A DNA stretch of 64,000 nucleotides from Pseudomonas sp. (GCF_030150285.1 NZ_JASLGE010000043.1:62001-126000), one strand, 5' to 3'; positions 1 to 8,530 are shown, counted from the stretch's first letter. Notes: generated by a model not told the origin, from the sequence alone. Numbers and translations are program-made.

Positions 1-80
1 TTTCTGTGGGTTCTGTGTGCATTTGGGTAACTCTCATTCACTACCGTTTACCACCTTTTTTGCTTATTTTTGATATGGTG

Positions 81-120
81 TTGCTGAAAATCAGCAAAAT
101 CATTCAGGCGTTCAGCAAAA
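81..120. repeat. Inverted repeat plus third half-site upstream of integrase
   Basis: A perfect inverted repeat, TTGCTGAAAATCAGCAA, lies at 81-97. A third half-site, TTCAGCAAAA, follows at 111-120 and runs straight into the integrase start codon. Clusters like this beside an integrase gene can be arm-type recombinase or excisionase sites, or an operator controlling int. No second copy was found at the right end, so I do not call it an att core. Confidence 0.45.
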
Positions 121-121
121 A

Positions 122-1255
122 ATGGGCTCTATAACCGTTCGCAAGCGCAAGGACGGGTCTGTCGCTTACAACGCGCAGGTCCGGATCATGCAAAAAGGCG
201 TCACAGTTTATCAGGAAAGCCAGACGTTCGACCGTAAGGCGTCTGCGCTCGCCTGGGTCAAGCGTGTTGAGACAGAAATGGCTGCTCCTGGCGCAATAAC
301 CAAAGCCAATCGTTCAGGCGTCACGGTCAAGGAAATGATTGACCGGTACCTTCTTGAATACGAGAAGCTGAGGCCTCTGGGCAAGACAAAGCGAGCAACG
401 CTGAAAGCGATCGGCGAAACGTGGCTTGGCAAACTAGAGGACAAAGAGATAACCAGCCAAAAGCTGGTTGAGTACGCGAACGGTCGAATGAAGGACGATG
501 GAATTCAGGCTCAGACTGTCGGCAATGACCTGGCTCACTTTGGGGCTGTCCTTTCAGTCGCGCGCCCCGCGTGGGGGTATGACATTGACCCGATGGCCAT
601 GCCGGACGCTCGCAAAGTTTTGCGCAAGATGGGGGCGGTCACTCGTAGCAAGGAAAGGAACCGTCGACCTACATTGGAAGAGCTAGACAAGCTGTTTGAG
701 TATTTCAGCGAAATGCGCGACAGGCGCAAGCAAGAGATAGACATGGTGCGCGTGACAGCGTTTGCTCTTTTCTCTACGCGCCGCCAGGAAGAGATAACCC
801 GCATCAAATGGGCCGACATTGATGAGGTCCGCAAGATGGTCCTTATTACGGATATGAAAAACCCTGGCCAGAAGTACGGAAACAACATTTGGTGCCTTGT
901 ACCTGATGAGGCTTGGCAAATCATGAAATCAATGCCCAAGGTCGCAGAAGATGTTTTTCCGTACAACTCGCGCTCAGTATCCGCAGCATTCACACGCGCT
1001 TGCCGCTTTCTTGAAATCGAAGACCTGCACTTTCACGACCTACGTCATGATGGTGTTAGTCGTCTATTTGAAGTGGGTTGGGATATCCCTAAAGTGGCCT
1101 CTGTATCTGGGCACCGGGATTGGAACTCAATGCGTCGATACACGCATTTAAAAGGGGATGGCGACCCGTACAAAGACTGGCCTTGGCTGGAGAGGATAAT
1201 CACGGGCCCCATTATCGACGCCCAGAAGCGAATCAAGAGACGCGACGAAAGCTAG
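122..1255 (+). CDS. int: Tyrosine-type site-specific integrase
   Basis: A 377-residue phage integrase that would integrate and excise the prophage by strand exchange at att sites. An N-terminal AP2-like arm-binding region (about residues 1-60) is followed by a SAM-like core-binding domain (about 65-165) and the catalytic domain. The catalytic set is visible: R221 in an RxxE context, H305-x-x-R308, H331 after a GH pair, and the nucleophile Y340. A basic tail follows. Its N-terminus resembles a decayed integrase at 63451-63700 at the other end of the window. The 3' end overlaps the convergent PrtN-like gene by 23 bases. Family assignment is firm; the target site is unknown. Confidence 0.95.
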   Translation: MGSITVRKRKDGSVAYNAQVRIMQKGVTVYQESQTFDRKASALAWVKRVETEMAAPGAITKANRSGVTVKEMIDRYLLEYEKLRPLGKTKRATLKAIGETWLGKLEDKEITSQKLVEYANGRMKDDGIQAQTVGNDLAHFGAVLSVARPAWGYDIDPMAMPDARKVLRKMGAVTRSKERNRRPTLEELDKLFEYFSEMRDRRKQEIDMVRVTAFALFSTRRQEEITRIKWADIDEVRKMVLITDMKNPGQKYGNNIWCLVPDEAWQIMKSMPKVAEDVFPYNSRSVSAAFTRACRFLEIEDLHFHDLRHDGVSRLFEVGWDIPKVASVSGHRDWNSMRRYTHLKGDGDPYKDWPWLERIITGPIIDAQKRIKRRDES

Positions 1256-1517
1256 AGCCTCGCATTAGCTTGTCGTGCTCTGTGCGAGCGCGAGAATGTT
1301 GTGCATCTATATAGGCCGCCAGGTCTTTGAGGTGAACGCCTCGCGCTGACTTTTGGCTGCGCTCCATCGGAACGAGCGGCAGGTCGATTTGGCCGGCCGC
1401 CACTTTCATCTTCATTTTTTCAGGCGTCAGATGACTGAAGTAGTCGGCACACACCCGCTCAAGCGGGATGATAGCTTGGCCGCCGTACTGTGCCAGTAGC
1501 AGAAATTCAGTATTCAT
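1233..1517 (-). CDS. PrtN-like (pyocin activator family) small protein
   Basis: 94 residues, starting MNTEFLLLAQYG, the signature N-terminus of the pyocin activator PrtN family. PrtN in Pseudomonas aeruginosa is a transcription activator of pyocin genes. I start it at the internal ATG at 1517 because GGAGA sits seven bases upstream and the family begins exactly there; the open frame extends further upstream without similarity. It is the last gene of the leftward early operon and is convergent with int. That position is typical of excisionases, so it may control excision or late genes instead of pyocins. Confidence 0.75.
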   Translation of the reverse strand: MNTEFLLLAQYGGQAIIPLERVCADYFSHLTPEKMKMKVAAGQIDLPLVPMERSQKSARGVHLKDLAAYIDAQHSRARTEHDKLMRGSSFRRVS

Positions 1518-1575
1518 TGATATGTCTCCATGCCGCCGCGCTGGGCGGCAGAGGGTGGATTGCGGATTGGGAGGG

Positions 1576-1983
1576 CTATGCTGATCGGCTACGGCTTTCT
1601 TTCTCGCGCTCGATATCGATCTGCGCATACAGCGCGTCGACCTTTTCACTTTTCTTTTGGAGGCCTTGCGATCGCTTGATGTGGGCCGACATTGCCGCGT
1701 CGTACGGCTCAATCAGTTCCAAAAGTCGCAGTTTCTCTTTGGCGTCGGTCGACTCGTTGAATCTGACGGCTAAACGGTCGCGCTCCTTGAAGTCGTATCC
1801 GTCGAGCGCTCTATTCTCCTTTTCCATTGCTTCGAGGACGTCCGCTGACTGCCTTTCCCAGCGCAGATACAACAGCTCGCTTCGCTTTGGCATTGAGAAG
1901 AAATGTCGCTGCCTGATCCAGGCCACCAACTCTTCCTTGGTCATTTCATCGAAGATGTCTTTTTTCACGGCTTGTTTGCTCAT
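1576..1983 (-). CDS. Conserved phage hypothetical protein, charged and helical
   Basis: 135 residues, rich in Lys, Arg and Glu, with predicted long helices (residues 55-130) and a DE-MTKEELVAWI-like N-terminus. No catalytic motif or membrane segment is visible and I do not recognise a function. It lies in the leftward early operon between the PrtN-like gene and a NinX-like gene, separated from both by short gaps. The ATG at 1983 is the only well-placed start. Confidence 0.7.
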   Translation of the reverse strand: MSKQAVKKDIFDEMTKEELVAWIRQRHFFSMPKRSELLYLRWERQSADVLEAMEKENRALDGYDFKERDRLAVRFNESTDAKEKLRLLELIEPYDAAMSAHIKRSQGLQKKSEKVDALYAQIDIEREKESRSRSA

Positions 1984-2050
1984 GCACGCGCACCTCGCCC
2001 GCCGGTTACCGGCAGGCTGATTGAGTTGTAAAGTTTGGGTTTACAGCTGA

Positions 2051-2383
2051 TTAATTGAGATCCGCGGGAATGCTTACGAGACTGCCGAGTTGCACGGCGA
2101 TGATGGCGCGCAGGACTGCGTCCTCCCGCGTTTCACCGGGCATTCGCTCGCACGGGTCACGATCCTCGCGCGCATTGGCCAGCCACTTGTAACTCCACCC
2201 AGGCTCGACCCAGACGTTGTACTTGGCGATCAGCCTGTCGACCGTGGCTGGGTCGATCTGGCGGGCGAAGGGGAGTTGCATCTGGCCGGGCAAAGGCGGG
2301 GGAGTACCTTCGATTGAGTCAATGGCCCATAGCAGGGCGGCCCCGGCCAGGTCTTCGGTCTTTACTTTGGTCGTTTTGGTCAT
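2051..2383 (-). CDS. NinX-like protein (DUF2591 family)
   Basis: 110 residues. The N-terminal segment, EDLAGAALLWAIDSIEG, matches the start of the phage NinX/DUF2591 family, a small protein of unknown role in lambdoid early regions. The family's long central part is shortened here. The start ATG at 2383 lies five bases downstream of the end of the split methyltransferase reading frame, so the two are probably cotranslated. Function is unknown; family membership is moderately secure. Confidence 0.6.
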   Translation of the reverse strand: MTKTTKVKTEDLAGAALLWAIDSIEGTPPPLPGQMQLPFARQIDPATVDRLIAKYNVWVEPGWSYKWLANAREDRDPCERMPGETREDAVLRAIIAVQLGSLVSIPADLN

Positions 2384-2387
2384 GGCG

Positions 2388-2861
2388 CTACCGCTTCATG
2401 AACGTTATCCAGTGTGTTTTCTCGCGCTTACCGGACTTGTGACCGAAGAGAGGGGCCTGATCGGTGAGAGTCAATATCTCGCTGACCTTCACCTGGGTTT
2501 CATTCCATTTGAAGATCAGCACGCCATCGGTGACCAACACGCGAAAGCACTCGGCAAAACCTTTGCTCAAGTCGTCCCGTCAGTCATTCGTTAGGACTCC
2601 GTACTTGGCCCGCAGCCAGCTATCACGACCGGCGCGGGTCAAGTGGGGTGGATCGAACACCACCAACTTGAAAGCGCCGTCCTCGAAAGGCAGGTTGCGG
2701 AAATCCATGATGACATTGGGCTCAACGTTCAAAACCCGGCCATCACAGAGCACATGTTGCTCATCGCGAATGTCGCCGAACAAGGTGCGCTGGTCGCCCT
2801 TATCGAACCAGAACATGCGGCTGCCGCAGCAGGGGTCGAGGATTTTGGCTGCGGCGGTCAT
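2388..2861 (-). pseudogene. DNA N6-adenine-type methyltransferase, split by a nonsense codon
   Basis: Two open frames lie in the same reading frame, separated only by a TGA at 2580-2582. The first (2580-2861) carries the SAM-binding motif DPCCGSRMF and the catalytic DPPHL motif. The second (about 2388-2570) carries the usual C-terminal part ending THWITFMKR. Joined, they give about 157 residues, the normal size of this small class I phage methyltransferase. The TGA stands where a Trp (TGG) is expected in a ND-W-RDD context. The second half has only a TTG near its start, so an intact enzyme requires readthrough. Start ATG at 2861 overlaps the stop of the ASCH gene. Confidence 0.8.
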
Positions 2862-3493
2862 GGCGTCACCCGCTTGAAGCTAACGCACCATACCCAGGGG
2901 TTGGCGTCCCAGTCGCCGCCGACAGAGCTCCACAGCCCTGCAAATGACTCGATCGGGCTGTCTGAGTAATACTTGCCGTCTTCGACGTGATACCCGCCGT
3001 CCGAATGCTTTTTGATGCCCTCGGCCAGAGCCTGCTCTTCGGTGATGTCCTGCAACCGTTCGACGCGCACGTCGGTGACCTCCAGCAGGATGCGGCTGGC
3101 CCAGCGGGGCATGTGGATACTGGGTCGCCAACGGATCAGTTCTTCTTCACCCTCAAAATCAGGAATGCCGTCGGCACGGTAGTGGATTTCACAATCTGCG
3201 CGCTCGCCCTCCGGCACGCTGGATTCGCGGTAATCATTGATGAAGCAAGTCTCGCGCACCCACAGCCGGTCGCCGGGCTTGCCGTAGGGGCAGCAGCCGT
3301 TGACGAAATGCTTGGTCACAGGCTTGCCGCAAAGGTCCTGCCCGTAGTTGGAGCTGCCTACGCAGAAATTGCCGCTGGCATCGATATGCGGCTGAACCTT
3401 GATTGCTCGCCGCGTAACTGTCTTCCGGCCTTCCAGGATGGCGCGAACCATGTCGCCGTTAAACAGAGCGGGGCGCTCTTTGGTGTTGCTCAT
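2858..3493 (-). CDS. ASCH-domain phage protein
   Basis: 211 residues. The pattern of early RALFNGDMVRAIL..GRKTVTRR, a central GDRLWVRET and a C-terminal NPWVW..FKRV is that of phage ASCH-fold proteins, often loosely annotated as morphogenetic proteins. ASCH domains are PUA-like and thought to bind RNA or modified nucleotides; the role in phages is not established. I begin at ATG 3493 because GGAGAGGT precedes it and it overlaps the upstream stop as ATGA. Part of the leftward early operon. Confidence 0.75.
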   Translation of the reverse strand: MSNTKERPALFNGDMVRAILEGRKTVTRRAIKVQPHIDASGNFCVGSSNYGQDLCGKPVTKHFVNGCCPYGKPGDRLWVRETCFINDYRESSVPEGERADCEIHYRADGIPDFEGEEELIRWRPSIHMPRWASRILLEVTDVRVERLQDITEEQALAEGIKKHSDGGYHVEDGKYYSDSPIESFAGLWSSVGGDWDANPWVWCVSFKRVTP

Positions 3494-3846
3494 GATGCCA
3501 CCTCTCCAGCAGATAATAATGCGATTGAGAGTTCGGCGGCCAAGCCAGTGGGCCACCAGTAACGCGCTCGCTGGTAATCTGGGTATGACTCTTCGCAAAG
3601 CACCAATCCCTTGCGCTGTAACGCCTTAAAGGCGCTCAGTACAGCGCTGGGGTTAATGTTCAGGCGACCTCCAACTTGATAGGTGAGCCCGCCTAAGCCG
3701 AAGACGCATGCCTGATCGCCTCTTGCGAGCTTCTCGCAATCATTCTGATGTAGGTAGGGAGTTACGCCCCGGTAGCGGTATGCGTTTTCACGACCGATCT
3801 TGCGTAGCTCGTCGAGGATGTTTTGCTGCTTGTCCGTAAGTTTCAT
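3490..3846 (-). CDS. Hypothetical protein, possible winged-helix
   Basis: 118 residues from ATG 3846, which overlaps the upstream gene's stop as ATGA. It begins MKLTDKQQNILDELRKIG and has an NPSAVLSAFKALQRKGLV segment that looks like the recognition region of a winged helix-turn-helix. That would suit a small DNA-binding protein, but this is inference from pattern only. No close family is recognised. Translationally coupled on both sides. Confidence 0.65.
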   Translation of the reverse strand: MKLTDKQQNILDELRKIGRENAYRYRGVTPYLHQNDCEKLARGDQACVFGLGGLTYQVGGRLNINPSAVLSAFKALQRKGLVLCEESYPDYQRARYWWPTGLAAELSIALLSAGEVAS

Positions 3847-4169
3847 GGTGTCACCACTCGTCGAGCCCACCAGCAGACCGGGCCGTCGTCAGCGTCGTGA
3901 ATGGCCAAGCAGAACCAGCCTTCGCCATCAGGCAGATCCGGCTCCCAGTAGCTACAGTCCGGGTCGCCGGCTTCAAAATAACGATCAGCAACTGCTTGGT
4001 CCGCGTATTCGATGCTGACCATGGCCACTTCTAGCGCCTGCTCGGCAACCCAGGTTTTCACCTTGTCTCCGTCGCCCTCGTCGAAGTCGGGCATATCGGG
4101 GTGAGCGAACATGCCGTATTCGTCGCGCACGACAGGGGCCGGCTGGATCAATTTGATTTCTTCAGGCAT
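3843..4169 (-). CDS. Acidic conserved phage hypothetical protein
   Basis: 108 residues, strongly acidic, with a GEGWFCLAIHDADDGPVCWW segment near the C-terminus that recurs in Pseudomonas phage early regions as I remember them. No enzyme motif or membrane span is visible. The start at 4169 has an AAGGAT ribosome site. It is coupled by ATGA to the next gene. Function is unknown. Confidence 0.65.
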   Translation of the reverse strand: MPEEIKLIQPAPVVRDEYGMFAHPDMPDFDEGDGDKVKTWVAEQALEVAMVSIEYADQAVADRYFEAGDPDCSYWEPDLPDGEGWFCLAIHDADDGPVCWWARRVVTP

Positions 4170-4221
4170 GACTCATCCTTGGCCGCTATAGCGGCTGGCT
4201 TTGAATTGGGAGAGGGCGGGG

Positions 4222-5037
4222 TTATTGCGGGGTGTTGAGTTGCTTCAGATGTGCGAGCGCGGTGAATGCGCCCCAGGCGTCTTCGCGGCTTTGGAACTGC
4301 ATGTTGATTCGGTACTTGCCGCCGCCCGACTCAAGAGTATTGAACCCTTTGGCGAAGGCTTTTGCGGCCTCAATGGCTACCGGCGCGGGCTGCTCGGCGT
4401 AGAGCGGTACGGCGTAATAGCGATAGTCTGACCCGATGGCCTCAATCGCTTTCTTTTCCTCGGTAAAGCGCTGCAAGGTATCGCTGCCTGTGTACATTAT
4501 TTTCCACGCCACCGCCTCACCCCGTGGCTTTGTCTCTGCGCTGGTGTAGAGGTCGGCGTCGATACGCTCCCACAACTCAATCGCATCGGTGCCGTGGAAG
4601 CTGTTTTTCTTTACCCATCCTGACGCCTCACGCAACAACGCATCCCGCTCGGCCAGTTGGGCGCGCAGGTCAATAGCGTTCTGCGCGTAGGCTGCTTTGT
4701 CGGCATTGGCGCTTGCAAGGTCTGCTCGCAACCGCTCAACCTCGCCAGCATCTGCGTGGGCGTAGAGTTCGGTTCCGACCGGCAGCCATTCACTGAGAGT
4801 GTCTCCGCAACCTTCAGGGCAGCTGTGATGCGTTGTAGTTGCATCACACACAAACGCCACCGGCCCAACCTCGCCTTGGGGCTGGGCGGCGAACAGGGGG
4901 CCAAGTCTGCGCACGGCTTCTGCGTATGCGTTCCAGCCTTGGTTGTAGCTGCGATGATTGGAAAGCGACGGGCCGTTGCCGTCCTTCAACTCAGGCAGCT
5001 TCACCGGTACACCGTCAATCGTTTGTTTGTTGGTCAT
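4222..5037 (-). CDS. Conserved phage hypothetical protein with coiled coil
   Basis: 271 residues from ATG 5037, which overlaps the upstream stop as ATGA; a longer open frame exists upstream but lacks a coupled start. The N-terminal part mentions a VPVKLPEL stretch, the centre (about 105-160) is a Leu/Glu/Ala coiled coil, and the C-terminal half has two short AWKIMYTGSDTLQRF and YYAVPLYA segments seen in phage Ead/Ea22-type early proteins. I infer a lambdoid accessory early protein, not an enzyme. Confidence 0.65.
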   Translation of the reverse strand: MTNKQTIDGVPVKLPELKDGNGPSLSNHRSYNQGWNAYAEAVRRLGPLFAAQPQGEVGPVAFVCDATTTHHSCPEGCGDTLSEWLPVGTELYAHADAGEVERLRADLASANADKAAYAQNAIDLRAQLAERDALLREASGWVKKNSFHGTDAIELWERIDADLYTSAETKPRGEAVAWKIMYTGSDTLQRFTEEKKAIEAIGSDYRYYAVPLYAEQPAPVAIEAAKAFAKGFNTLESGGGKYRINMQFQSREDAWGAFTALAHLKQLNTPQ

Positions 5038-5219
5038 GGATAGCACTCTCGGCAGCGCATAATTGTTGGATGTTTCGGGTAGCGATCCCTTGAATTCGGC
5101 CTTGGTCGGCTCTTCTGCCCGAAGAGCGTGTGCCCGCATTTCAGCGTGTAGGCCCATGGATAATTGAGGCGAAAGTTTTGGGTGATGCTGACAACCGTTG
5201 TCATTCGGTACTTGCTCAC
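5034..5219 (-). CDS. Small Cys/His protein, possible zinc ribbon
   Basis: 61 residues. A CGHTLFG segment and a C-terminal CRECYP pair provide Cys-His plus Cys-x-x-Cys, compatible with one zinc site. The start is GTG at 5219-5217, overlapping the upstream gene's TGA as GTGA, which argues that this short frame is really translated. Role unknown. Confidence 0.6.
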   Translation of the reverse strand: MSKYRMTTVVSITQNFRLNYPWAYTLKCGHTLFGQKSRPRPNSRDRYPKHPTIMRCRECYP

Positions 5220-5602
5220 GACCCTTCCTCCGGCTTGAGCAATTCAGCCACGCACTTGTCGCGGTCAGCTTTGTCGCTGCAGCCGTTTGGACAGTTCTGT
5301 CCGTCTGTGTAGCCCCACTCATAGGCTTCGCCCAGCTTCTGCTCTGCGTCGGTCAGGCGCTGTTGAAGGGCGTCACGCTCTTGGCGAAACTTTCGGCGCG
5401 TGTATTTCACGCCATCCAGCTCTTCCCGCAAAGCAGCCTCGCGCCGCTCAGCCTCATTTGCACGTAGGGTCTCGGAAGCCTCGCGGGCCAGTGCGGCGTC
5501 GCAGTCTTCAGCAAGAACTACGGTCGGCTGGAATACAGCCTTCGTCTCGCCTTCGATGCCAGGGATAAAGCCTTTCAGCTTCCAGCGCCTTACTTCACTC
5601 AT
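5216..5602 (-). CDS. Conserved phage hypothetical protein with coiled coil
   Basis: 128 residues with a short N-terminal beta-rich part (MSEVRRWKLKGFIPG), a long Ala/Glu/Arg coiled coil at about 35-95, and a C-terminal CPNGCSDKADRDKCVAELL segment with three Cys. Overlaps its neighbours by ATGA upstream and GTGA downstream, so it belongs to the coupled chain from about 2.4 to 6.2 kb. No function recognised. Confidence 0.65.
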   Translation of the reverse strand: MSEVRRWKLKGFIPGIEGETKAVFQPTVVLAEDCDAALAREASETLRANEAERREAALREELDGVKYTRRKFRQERDALQQRLTDAEQKLGEAYEWGYTDGQNCPNGCSDKADRDKCVAELLKPEEGS

Positions 5603-5769
5603 GACTTCTCCCGTGCGCGCCGCTCAGCCGCTTCGGCCTGGCGCTTCTTGCTGCATTTAGTGTGATCGCCGTGGGCGCGTGATCTGTTGCATTGGTCGCA
5701 CACGGTTTGAAGATCCAGCGGGCGCATGGGCGCGCCGCGTAACCGGACGGTTCGGCGTAGGGCGGTCAT
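5599..5769 (-). CDS. Small HNH-like/zinc-binding basic protein
   Basis: 56 residues, starting MTALRRTVRLRGAPMRPL and containing VCDQCNRSRAHGDHTKC, a Cys-x-x-Cys with following His and Cys. This looks like a small zinc knuckle with a basic tail. GCAGGAGG sits just upstream of ATG 5769, and that ATG overlaps the upstream TGA; its own TGA overlaps the next ATG. This double coupling makes translation likely. Resemblance to an HNH fragment is weak. Confidence 0.65.
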   Translation of the reverse strand: MTALRRTVRLRGAPMRPLDLQTVCDQCNRSRAHGDHTKCSKKRQAEAAERRAREKS

Positions 5770-6203
5770 GCTGCCTCCTGCTGGATATCCGGCTTTCGGA
5801 TTAGTCCAAGGCGGACGCCTTCATCGCGAACAATCAATATGTCGCCGCCATAGCCCCAAGGGTTCTCGAAGCCGTTATCCATGGTTGGCTGGAAATATCC
5901 GTAGCGCATCGTCTTCCCGCTGAGCACGAACGCACCGATAGAACCGGCCAGGCTCTTGAGGGTGCCGCCGTGTGAGAAACCATCCCAGCGACCTTCTTTT
6001 ACAACGTTGATGCGAGCACCGGTGTAGTCGTCAAACAGCCAGACGATGTTGCGGCGAGCGTTGAGGGTTAGGTACGCATCGTGCCCCGCGCCCGTGTTAC
6101 GAAAAAAGCGACGGCCGCAATTAGCAATAACCCTGATGAATTCGTTCGCAGCGATGATCCGGTCGAGGCGCAGTTGTCCGATTGTTTTGTTTTCTGTAGG
6201 CAT
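5766..6203 (-). CDS. Conserved phage hypothetical protein
   Basis: 145 residues from ATG 6203 (AAGGAC ribosome site); an upstream ATG at 6224 would add seven residues. The sequence has a GRRFFRNTGAGHDAYLTL segment, then WLFDDYTGARINV, and FENPWGYGGDIL near the end. The pattern suggests a globular mixed alpha-beta protein; I cannot name the family. It is the first gene of the coupled minus-strand chain leading to the methyltransferase fragment. Confidence 0.65.
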   Translation of the reverse strand: MPTENKTIGQLRLDRIIAANEFIRVIANCGRRFFRNTGAGHDAYLTLNARRNIVWLFDDYTGARINVVKEGRWDGFSHGGTLKSLAGSIGAFVLSGKTMRYGYFQPTMDNGFENPWGYGGDILIVRDEGVRLGLIRKPDIQQEAA

Positions 6204-6318
6204 GGGGAGTCCTTGCCGGGCCATGCCCGGGCGGTAGTGAGATCGTGGAAAAAACCCAAGAGGAAATGGATCCGGCGGCGGTGGCTCAATGTCTCAAACC
6301 AAACAGAGGCATTACCAA

Positions 6319-6423
6319 ATGAAGCGATTTATTACAGACCTGATGTACCAAGTCCTGATTGACCTATTGAGCCGGTTGCTGATTCGTCTTCCCGAGTGGA
6401 TCGAGGCGGTGCCGCTGTCTTGA
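6319..6423 (+). CDS. Possible 34-residue hydrophobic peptide
   Basis: A short plus-strand frame, MKRFITDLMYQVLIDLLSRL then LIRLPEWIEAVPLS, in an otherwise minus-strand operon. It is amphipathic to hydrophobic and ends two bases from the convergent cytosine methyltransferase stop. GAGG lies upstream at a wide spacing. Similar tiny peptides occur in Pseudomonas prophages as far as I recall, but translation is unproven. Confidence 0.4.
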   Translation: MKRFITDLMYQVLIDLLSRLLIRLPEWIEAVPLS

Positions 6424-6424
6424 T

Positions 6425-8530
6425 TTATGCTGCTTTCACCTGACGTTCAGTCACCCGCCACGGATCGTTGGCTCTGGCCAGCGCTGCCATTGGCGGCGGG
6501 CTGACGCTGTTGCCGCACATATGCACCTGCTGGGTTTTGGTGAAGGGCTTCCCGTCTGCGCCGTGGCTGATGATGTAGTCAGCCGGGAAGCCTTGAGCTT
6601 TGTACAGCTCAGCCGGTTGAAGCATCCGCAGGCAGATATCGACGATCACATACGGCGTGCCTTTGATGGTCACGGTGACCAGTGCCAGGCGATCGCTGGT
6701 GGTGATGGTTGCGGCAGGCGCTGCGATATCGCCCGCGTCACTGGTGCCGTAGTAGCTGATCAGGAATGCAGCGACCCGCAGCGCGCCGGCTTCAATCTCT
6801 GGCGAAAGCTGCAGTTCAACCAGCGAGCTTTTGCCGCCACCGCCCGCCGTGATGGTTGGCGCTGGTTCGTCCACGGGCTGCCCAACACTGGCACCAAACT
6901 GGCGCTCGAGGAATGCCGTCATTAAGCCGTGGTGTGTTCCGCCAGCGCTGATAGTGTGCAGCGGGTCGTTCAGGTCCCGGGCATCGCAGTTGCCACGCAA
7001 GTGCACCAGGTTGGCGGTGACCAGCTGCTGCTGGCTGCCGGTGTTGGTGACAGTGGTCATGGGATCTTCGATACTTTTGGCGGCGGTCGTGTTGAAGCCG
7101 CCATTCATCTGAGCCATGAACACAGTGGAAACCCCCATTGCATGCGCTGCACCGGCTGGACGCTTGTAGTTGCCTCCGCTGGTGATGGTAGGCAAGGGCT
7201 CATCCAGTGCTTTGCCTTCGTCTGCAAACCTGAATTTGACCAGGTGCGCCGCAGCTATTGAGTGCCCACCACTTGCAGTGATCGTTGCCAGCGGATCCCC
7301 AGCGAATCTGCTCCCGTCGCCCCAGCGTTGAGCGCCGCCCGGCTTGCCTTCGCCGTGAGCAGCGGCAACCATTATCGGACTGATCAGCGTTAATTCCCCG
7401 CGGTTGGCGCAAGTGATTGTCGGGAGCGGAGCGCCTGGGTCATTTACTCGGTCGCTGCCATGATGCGTAGCCGGCGCAAAGACCGGGCTGGTCATTGCAA
7501 ACGACCCGCCGCGCGGCCATGAGGTGATGGTTCGCAGCGGCTCGTCGGCTGACTGCACGGTTTCCCCGGACCAGTTAGCGATCGGCACAATGAATGGGGC
7601 GGTGTTGTTTATGACGAACTTCATCATGCCCTTGGCGATTCGGCGCAGCGTTGCTTCAGCCAGCGACTTTGGGCGGTCGAAAATGCTTTTGCTCGGCTCC
7701 GTCCAGTCGATGCACTCGGCGGCGGTGCGCCACTTCTGCTGACCCTTACCGGGATTCTTGGCGTGAGTTGGCTCAGGCCACACGATCGGCTGGCCATCGC
7801 AGCGGGCAATCATAAACAGACGTTCCCGGCTGGTCGGTGCCCCGAAGTCGCAAGCCTTGATCACCTTCCATTCCACGACGTAACCCATGCCTTCCAGCAG
7901 GGCTACGAATCTGCGCCAAGTGCTGCCGCGTCGTTTGGGGTCGGGTACCAGAAATTGGTTGTCGACCGGAACCCGTTCGCCGGGATCGGCCACCCGATTG
8001 ACCGTCTTGCCCTTGCTGGTTGGGTGCGGAACCTGGTCCAGCGTCATCACACGGCCAGTGGCCTTGTCACGCTTGGCGACCAGACGGCCCCATTGCAGGA
8101 TCTGCTTCACGTTTTCCAGACTAATCACCCGAGGCCGCTTCATGCCCGCCCACTTGAGGCCGATCCATGACAGGTTGCGGATCTCACGCTTGCGCGGCTG
8201 GCCACCGGCTGCCTGGCTGTGATGCGTGCAGTCCGGCGACATATGGAACCAACCCACAGCCCGGCCAGCGCATTCAGTGTCAGGATCACCCTCGAACACG
8301 TCGGTGGTGAAGTGCTTTGCGTGCGGGTGGTTGATCGTGTGCATGCTGATGGCAGCGGGGCTGTGGTTTTTGGCGACTGAAACCGCACGACCAAGGCCCA
8401 TTTCCAGCCCGGTACCCGCGCCGCCACCGCCGCAGAAGAAATCCACGACAATCTCATCGTCTTGCGGGTTAAAGCCAAGGCCGTATTGGGTTTTGAAATC
8501 GAAGGGGTATTTTTTCTGGTGTGCGGACAT
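6425..8530 (-). CDS. DNA (cytosine-5) methyltransferase with repeated target domain
   Basis: 701 residues. The enzyme would transfer methyl from SAM to cytosine C5 in phage and host DNA. Visible motifs: I, FFCGGGGAGTG at 31-41; IV, SPDCTHHS with catalytic C101; VI, ENV at 139-141; VIII, TSRERLF; X, CGNSVSPPPMAALA near the C-terminus. The target-recognition part (about 325-610) contains eight spaced copies of a P-x-x-T-I-T-like motif in a DEP/NDP context, so it may be a repeat-built domain. GAGG precedes ATG 8530. No restriction endonuclease is adjacent, so a protective or regulatory role is likelier than restriction-modification. Confidence 0.92.
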   Translation of the reverse strand: MSAHQKKYPFDFKTQYGLGFNPQDDEIVVDFFCGGGGAGTGLEMGLGRAVSVAKNHSPAAISMHTINHPHAKHFTTDVFEGDPDTECAGRAVGWFHMSPDCTHHSQAAGGQPRKREIRNLSWIGLKWAGMKRPRVISLENVKQILQWGRLVAKRDKATGRVMTLDQVPHPTSKGKTVNRVADPGERVPVDNQFLVPDPKRRGSTWRRFVALLEGMGYVVEWKVIKACDFGAPTSRERLFMIARCDGQPIVWPEPTHAKNPGKGQQKWRTAAECIDWTEPSKSIFDRPKSLAEATLRRIAKGMMKFVINNTAPFIVPIANWSGETVQSADEPLRTITSWPRGGSFAMTSPVFAPATHHGSDRVNDPGAPLPTITCANRGELTLISPIMVAAAHGEGKPGGAQRWGDGSRFAGDPLATITASGGHSIAAAHLVKFRFADEGKALDEPLPTITSGGNYKRPAGAAHAMGVSTVFMAQMNGGFNTTAAKSIEDPMTTVTNTGSQQQLVTANLVHLRGNCDARDLNDPLHTISAGGTHHGLMTAFLERQFGASVGQPVDEPAPTITAGGGGKSSLVELQLSPEIEAGALRVAAFLISYYGTSDAGDIAAPAATITTSDRLALVTVTIKGTPYVIVDICLRMLQPAELYKAQGFPADYIISHGADGKPFTKTQQVHMCGNSVSPPPMAALARANDPWRVTERQVKAA

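Noticed and set aside
1..121. Possible attL core shared with the right end
   Set aside because: I could not find a convincing identical stretch near 63 kb; only TACCAC-like short matches exist.
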